A stretch of DNA of 64,000 nucleotides from Budorcas taxicolor. Taxonomy: Eukaryota > Chordata > Mammalia > Artiodactyla > Bovidae. Positions 59,023 through 64,000 of the stretch are shown piece after piece. The notes under the pieces are model-generated. The model ran no database searches and was not told the origin of the DNA. It worked only from the letters and a program-made list of their open reading frames with translations. Both the position numbers and the translations under genes were made by a program. The stretch spans positions 3,363,001-3,427,000 of the forward strand of contig NC_068935.1 in the NCBI RefSeq assembly GCF_023091745.1, written 5' to 3'. Within the stretch, counting starts at the first letter, position 1, and every line of letters starts with the position of its first letter.

Positions 59023-60104
59023 AAATTATATCAAGCTTCACCCAAAACTAGGGATTTTTTTTCCTTTTTTTCTGGTGATTTCCTTTAAGACTATCTCCAC
59101 TTATTTGTGCACATGTACATGTATGCTTGTATAAAAAGCTTTATTCCAAACCTAAAGTTTGCAGCAAAAATTAGATTAGATGAAGTTTCTTCAGTGAAAT
59201 AAAGTACACACAAAAAAATGTCAGGAGAGGCTAGTTGTAGAAGATAGAGAGAGAGTGAATTAAAATCTCTGAACATGGACTCAAGTGTCTTAACACAACA
59301 ACTACCAACAGCTAATGTCTTCAGAGAAAACACCTTCTCCCACAAGCTATGCTAGGATAGAAGAGGGAGATGCTTTAACCAAAAAAGTAAAAGGCAGGGG
59401 GCACTTATTGAAGCTGAAATACTCCTTCTGCCACTGAGTCACCTTGGAAATAACAAATGAAGTAGATGGAGGGAAAAAACATATCTGTGTGTATTCTATT
59501 GAACAGATATATGGCAGGGCATAGAAAGATGTGTGTTTGTATATACATATTCACAAACACAAATTTTCCTGAAGGACTTCTGAACTCTCAAGAGCCTGTG
59601 CAAGTAATGTCTGTGATATGGGAAAAACTCATGTTCTTGAAAATGAGCTGAAAAGAGACTTGCTTTTAATCCACCAACAATATGCTATCTCCAAAGTCAA
59701 GGTCTTATATAGACTTTGAGGTTATCAGGAAAAGTATTATCGGTTTCTCTTGCTTTAGAGAGTACCCTGCAGAAAAAAACCAGGGAGATTCATGTGGGAA
59801 ATGAGAATCGGAGGAAGTTTCACATTAAAAAACCTAATTGCAATACAAGAAGCATTAGACACTAGATTAGTAAACAAAATTGCAACCAAACTTAGCCGTG
59901 TGACATTTCATACATTATATGAACAAAGATTCAATTTTGAGGTTTTAGGGAAATGCACAATTATTTACATGCTATAATCTGGATCTTGTATAAAGATAGC
60001 CTTTGAAGTATGCTTTAAAAGATTGCTTCTCCATTAACACTATCCCAAACAGTTCTCACAGGGCTCTGTTTTAAACTTCCAATATTTTATTTGGTGGTAA
60101 CTAT
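59023..60104. other. 1.08 kb non-repetitive DNA
   Basis: Small ORFs only (59091-59345 on -, 59792-59977 on +) with no recognisable domains. No gene supported. Confidence 0.5.
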
Positions 60105-60113
60105 AGTGATTCA

Positions 60114-60329
60114 AGGGCTTCCCTGGTGGTTCAGAGGTTAAAGCGTCTGCCTGCAGTGCAGAAGACCTGGGTTCGATCCCTGGGTCAGGAAGATTCCCTG
60201 GAGAAGGAAATGGCAACCCACTCCAGTATTCTTGCCTGAAGAATCCCATGGGCAGAGGAGCCTGGTGGGCTACAGTCACGGGGTCGCAAAGAGTTGGACA
60301 CGACTGAGCGACTTCACTTTCACTTTCAC
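60114..60329 (+). mobile_element. Bov-tA SINE with 9-bp TSD
   Basis: A complete, little-diverged Bov-tA (head 'gcttccctggtggttcagag', B-box 'gggttcgatccctgggt', tail (ttcact)n) flanked by 'agtgattca' at 60105-60113 and 60330-60338. Among the youngest-looking SINEs here. Confidence 0.97.
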
Positions 60330-60459
60330 AGTGATTCACAGAGAATACCTGCATCATACCTATGGCTTGAAGCTACAAATGTCCTTGCCAACACCCTCAA
60401 GACATTTGGTCATTTATTCAGTCTTTAGTAAATAACTTCTCTAAATAGTTCTGGACTAG

Positions 60460-60760
60460 GAGATTGTGTGTGTGTTTGTGTGTGCAGGAAGAAAGAAAGT
60501 TAATAGGAAGGAGACAGAAGCACAGTTCCTATTGTTGGGAAGATTATAATTTAACTGGAGGGAAAACACAGCCACATGGGCACCCTGACATTATGACTAG
60601 AATAAATTCATCACTGGATTACAAATCACTGAAGAAATAATTATCCATTATCATAATAACAAATACATAAATAAACAGAATAAGTGCAGGATAATCCATG
60701 ATAGAGTTATAGGGATTGCTACAGTTAGGAAAATAATCATTTGCAACTGTCATAGTAAAG
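60460..60760 (-). mobile_element. Possible L2 LINE fragment (fossil)
   Basis: Weak resemblance to reversed L2 ('aagattataatttaactgga', 'taagtgcaggataatccatg'). A (GT)n run is at 60466-60484. Tentative. Confidence 0.35.
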
Positions 60761-61104
60761 ATTGATACAGACAAAGATTATCAGTGTATACTAAATCTGG
60801 AAGAGCCAACATGATCAGGCAAGACTAGAATATCTTTATGGTCTTAAAATGTCTTCCCACAGATTATCTATTATTTGCAAAAAAAAAAAAAATTTACTAT
60901 TGACAAATTAGAAACACTTTGTGTAAATAATAAAATTAACAACACCATTAATTTGCAGAGGTACATTGTGTGTCTAGGGATGTCACACTATAAGAAGGAT
61001 ACATTATTTATGTAGCATTTCACCCTAGATTGTATAATCTGAATCTAATCATCAGGAAACAAGAGGTAAACTCAACATGATTATTACTATTTTTAAAGCC
61101 CTGG

Positions 61105-61455
61105 CTTCTTCAAAGCTGTAAACATCTTAAAAGACAAAGAAAAGTGGAGGAATTATTCCCAGCTAAAAATCTATGATTAGGTAAACTGAAAAAATTCAGA
61201 ACACAGATGGGCATCCTCATTCTTAGCTAATGCAGACTGAAGTATTTACTTTCAGTGGTTCAGAAAAAGTGTGTGCGTGTGTGTGTGTGTGTGTATGCAT
61301 GTGTGAGAGAGAGAGTAGGGGAAGCAAATGAGGCAAAGCAAATGAGCCAAACTGTTAATAGTCAAATTCAGTAAAGGAGATGCAGCTATTCATTATACTA
61401 TTCTCATAACTTGCCTCAGTGTTTGAAATTATTTTCAAATAAAAGTAAAAACTGA
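61105..61455 (+). mobile_element. Fossil L1M 3' UTR with (GT)n
   Basis: Old L1 3' UTR strings: 'cttaaaagacaaagaaaagt', 'agcaaatgagccaaactgtt' and the end 'tgaaattattttcaaataaa'. A (GT)n/(GA)n microsatellite (61269-61316) expanded inside it. Confidence 0.7.
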
Positions 61456-61754
61456 GTGAATTTAGTGCTTCACTTTTTCTCCTCTCCAACATACACACAT
61501 AATATATATACAAAGTGTTGATTTCAACTTATTTTATACTCTGTAACTTGTTTGGTTCTAAGTACACATCCATCCAGAAACCTAAGCCAGAAATTTGGAA
61601 ATTTTATTTCACTTGCCCTTTAGTATTATTAGCAAATCTATCATCCAGAGACTTTAGCATGCTTCTCTAGACAACAACAATATCATCAAAATGTCAGTGT
61701 TCCCTAAATCAACTTATAAATATGTAAACTGCTTAAAATACCAACAGGTTTTTT

Positions 61755-62020
61755 AACTAGACATGCTGATTCTTGAGTTCATATGGAAAAATAAGCAAAA
61801 AATAATCATGAAAAATTGAAAACAGAAGGGCAAGCAGGAGAAACCAGCCTTTCTAGGTATTAAAATTTAATATAAAGCCCTAAAGTAAAAAAACAGTGAT
61901 GTAGTTGCATGAATTGACAGACAGATCAATGCGACATAAAGAAATGCAGAAATTGAGCCAATGCATAGTGACATGGAAAACTACAGAATAAACAAATTAG
62001 CAACAGTTAAATGTGAAATG
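61755..62020 (+). mobile_element. Fossil L1M ORF2 fragment
   Basis: Degraded L1 ORF2 C-terminal text ('atatggaaaaataagcaaaa', 'ccagcctttctaggtattaa', 'tgacagacagatcaatgcga'). Heavily mutated. Confidence 0.75.
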
Positions 62021-62307
62021 TGAGGTAAGACCTAGGTACAGGAGTTAACAGAAGACTTTTCACTTTGTTTATAGTTGTTCATTGTTGAGCCATGTGAATC
62101 TTTTCACAGAATTAAATTAATGAGTGTAAAAAATCAAATAAAAACAAAACATTCATTGTGTTAAAGTTACTGAATTTGTAATTGTGCCAGAGTTAGACAG
62201 TAGACAATTCTTTCCATGTGTAACGCTACTCTGAAATCAAACCAGACTGTACAAAAAGAAACTAGTGGCTGCACATTCAAGGTCATATTGCAAAGTGCAT
62301 CTAACAG

Positions 62308-63405
62308 TTGGTTTCAATATATTCAATACAAGAACATCGAAATAAATCTAACTTTGCTTTTACTTTCCCTAAGCCCAAACTTTCCTTAAGCCCAAACTTT
62401 GCTTTTACTTTCCCTAAGCCCAAACTCTTGAGAAACCTATATGCAGGTCAGGAAGCAACAGTTAGAACTGGACATGGAACAACAGACTGGTTCCAAATAG
62501 GAAAAAGTGTACGTCAAGGCTGTTTATTGTTACCCTGCTTATTTAACTCATATGCAGAGTACATCATGAGAAATGCTGGACTGGAAGAAACACAAGCTGG
62601 AATCAAGATTGCCAGGAGAAATATTGATAACCTCAGATATGCAGATGACACCACCCTTATGGCAGAAAGTGAAGAGGAACTAAAAAGCCTCTTGATGAAA
62701 GTTAAAGAGGAGAGTGAAAAAGTTGGCTTAAAGCTCAACATTCAGAAAACAAAGACCATGGCATCTGGTCCCATCACTTCATGGCAAATAGATGGGGAAA
62801 CAGTGGAAACAGTGTCAGACTTAATTTTGGGGGGCTCCAAAATCACTACAGATGGTGACTGCAGCCATGAAATTAAAAGACACTTACTCCTTGGAAGAAA
62901 AGTTATGACCAACCTAGATAGCATATTGAAAAGCAGAGACAATACTTTTCCAACAAAGGTCCATCTAGTCAAGGCTATGGTTTTTCCTGTGGTCATGTAT
63001 GGATGTGAGAGTTGGACTGTGAAGAAGGCTGAGCGCCGAAGAATTGATGCTTTTGAACTGTGGTGTTGGAGAAGACTCTTGAGAGTCCCTTGGACTGCAA
63101 GGAGATCCAACCAGTCCATTCTGAAGATCAGCCCTGGGATTTCTTTGGAGGGAATAATGCTGAAGCTGAAACTCCAGTACTTTGGCCACCTCATGAGAAG
63201 AGTTGACTCATTGGAAAAGACTCTGATGCTGGGAGGGATTGGGGGCAGGAGGAAAAGGGAATGGGAGAGGATGAGATGGCTGGATGGCATCACGGACTTG
63301 ATGTACATGAGTCTGAGTGATCTCCAGGAGTTGGTGATGGACAGGGAGGCCTGGTGTGCTGCGATTCATGGGGTCACAAAGAGTCAGACACAACTGAATG
63401 ACTGA
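62308..63405 (+). CDS. Open frame: local leader fused to BovB RT C-terminal part
   Basis: A 365-codon frame. Residues 1-~40 come from flanking DNA (including two 'NFAFTFPKPKL' copies); from ~41 on it is BovB: 'LLRNLYAGQEATVRTGHG', the conserved 'VRQGC', YADD at residues 111-114, 'KTKTMASGPITSWQIDGE', 'VMYGCESWTVKKAERRR', a basic 'GRRKREWERMRWLDG' segment and the family's normal C-terminus '..KSQTQLND'. It lacks the endonuclease and the N-terminal two-thirds of the RT fingers/palm, so it cannot be an active polymerase. The open frame most likely reflects youth of the insertion. No promoter is recognised upstream. Host function is not claimed. Confidence 0.4.
   Translation: MVSIYSIQEHRNKSNFAFTFPKPKLSLSPNFAFTFPKPKLLRNLYAGQEATVRTGHGTTDWFQIGKSVRQGCLLLPCLFNSYAEYIMRNAGLEETQAGIKIARRNIDNLRYADDTTLMAESEEELKSLLMKVKEESEKVGLKLNIQKTKTMASGPITSWQIDGETVETVSDLILGGSKITTDGDCSHEIKRHLLLGRKVMTNLDSILKSRDNTFPTKVHLVKAMVFPVVMYGCESWTVKKAERRRIDAFELWCWRRLLRVPWTARRSNQSILKISPGISLEGIMLKLKLQYFGHLMRRVDSLEKTLMLGGIGGRRKREWERMRWLDGITDLMYMSLSDLQELVMDREAWCAAIHGVTKSQTQLND
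62351..62427 (+). repeat. 45-bp direct repeat at the BovB junction
   Basis: A 32-bp stretch beginning 'aactttgcttttactttccc' occurs at 62351-62382 and 62396-62427 (period 45). As 45 is a multiple of three, the frame through it repeats 'NFAFTFPKPKL' in the ORF that continues into BovB. Confidence 0.9.
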
Positions 63406-63421
63406 ACTGAACTGAACTGAG
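62427..63421 (+). mobile_element. BovB LINE 3' part with 8-bp TSD
   Basis: A 5'-truncated ~1-kb BovB, from 'tcttgagaaacctatatgca' to the (actga)n tail, flanked by 'gcccaaac' at 62419-62426 and 63422-63429. The active site YADD is intact (62638-62649). It has kept its frame open to the natural stop. Confidence 0.95.
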
Positions 63422-63429
63422 GCCCAAAC

Positions 63430-63828
63430 AAAGGAAGGGGGTTTTAATCATGTTATATGGAATATAAATTCTCTAACAGCATCCCATTAAAATCACAATA
63501 CATATAATGCTTACGAATCCTTGAATGTCCATAACCCTTTAAGACATCTATGAGACATTTACAGGTAGAAAAGGTGTGGCAGCCAACAGACTACCTGCTT
63601 AAATTCATTATAATATATATCACGTGTCATATATATATATATATATATATATGTGCAAAAAGTTTATTTCTTTCTCTGATAGTTACTTTATAAAAGGTGC
63701 TTTAGGTTAAGAGGATAGACAAACCATATAATGGAGAGCCTAAGGGATACCAGTGGAAAATATTAGAAACCCTAATTATATGATTATATGACTAACCTTA
63801 GGTTATTTAGGTTTAACTAGAGCTTAAT
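63430..63828. repeat. Intergenic segment with (TA)n
   Basis: About 400 bp with a (TA)n tract at 63629-63652. No gene recognised. Confidence 0.7.
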
Positions 63829-64000
63829 CCCAGTACTCTTGCCTGGAAAATCCCATGGATGGAGGAGCCTGGTAGTCTGCAGTCCATGGGGTCGCTAAGA
63901 GTTGGACATGACTGATCGACTTCAGTTTCACTTTTCACTTTCATGCATTGGAGAAGGAAATGGCAACCCACTCGTGTTCTTGTTTGGAGAATCCCAAGGA
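63829..64000 (+). mobile_element. Bov-A2 SINE, cut by the window end
   Basis: The first Bov-A unit ('ccagtactcttgcctggaaa'), the 'cacttttcactttcatgc' linker and part of the second unit. The element continues beyond the window. Confidence 0.95.

Noticed and set aside
60114..60190. tRNA-like sequence with A and B box
   Set aside because: It is the tRNA-derived head of a Bov-tA SINE (body, tail and TSD follow). No acceptor stem or mature 3' end, so not a tRNA gene. The same holds for the other Bov-tA heads.

Overview
This is nuclear DNA of a ruminant, almost certainly a bovid (cattle-like). The evidence is direct: Bov-tA and Bov-A2 SINEs, many BovB (RTE-class) LINE copies, bovine-type L1 LINEs with long 5' UTRs, and bovid endogenous-retrovirus LTRs. 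It is AT-rich and carries no functional single-copy protein gene that I can recognise. There are no rRNA or tRNA genes, no CRISPR arrays and no prokaryotic operons. Most of the window is transposable elements, many nested inside one another, lying in older non-coding DNA that still shows L2, MIR, L1M, MaLR and DNA-transposon fossils.

Layout. (1) 1-7.5 kb: SINEs and a BovB tail, then a near full-length BovB on + (2226-5322) facing a 5'-half BovB on - (5445-7485), which makes a large imperfect inverted repeat. (2) 7.5-11.6 kb: old DNA with a probable L1M 3' end and one Bov-tA. (3) 11.6-23.2 kb: BovB and L1 fragments, then a BovB split by a 9.15-kb L1 (13289-22443) with an 11-bp target-site duplication (TSD). 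That L1 holds two 5' UTRs and a duplicated piece of ORF2. (4) 23.4-27 kb: a Bov-A2, an old L1 fragment, a 1.93-kb solo LTR with internal duplications, and a second Bov-A2. (5) 27-36.4 kb: old L1M, L2 and DNA-transposon remnants, scattered SINEs, and a BovB inserted into an L1M 3' UTR. (6) 36.4-38.05 kb: the only host-gene-like sequence, an intronless broken hnRNP D/AB-type copy with two RRMs, a 21-bp (seven-residue) in-frame repeat and a Tyr/Gly-rich tail. (7) 38.05-45.66 kb: a BovB 3' part joined to a 5'-inverted (twin-primed) L1 that carries an ERV1-like solo LTR, a Bov-A2 and a second large solo LTR. (8) 45.7-53.5 kb: old DNA with L2, MIR and MaLR remnants plus a BovB and SINEs. (9) 53.5-59 kb: two abutting BovB copies on -, the second split by a third solo LTR. 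(10) 59-64 kb: old DNA, a Bov-tA, L1M pieces, a BovB with an unusually long open frame (62308-63405), and a Bov-A2 cut by the window edge.

The genes do not form a pathway. BovB and L1 supply the retrotransposition machinery that mobilises Bov-tA/Bov-A2 and makes processed gene copies. Every LINE copy here is dead or 5'-truncated. The most unusual items are the hnRNP-like retrocopy with its heptapeptide repeat, the L1 with two 5' UTRs, the twin-primed L1/BovB composite, and the BovB fragment with a 365-codon open frame. I did not find a new defence-like or metabolic system and do not claim one.
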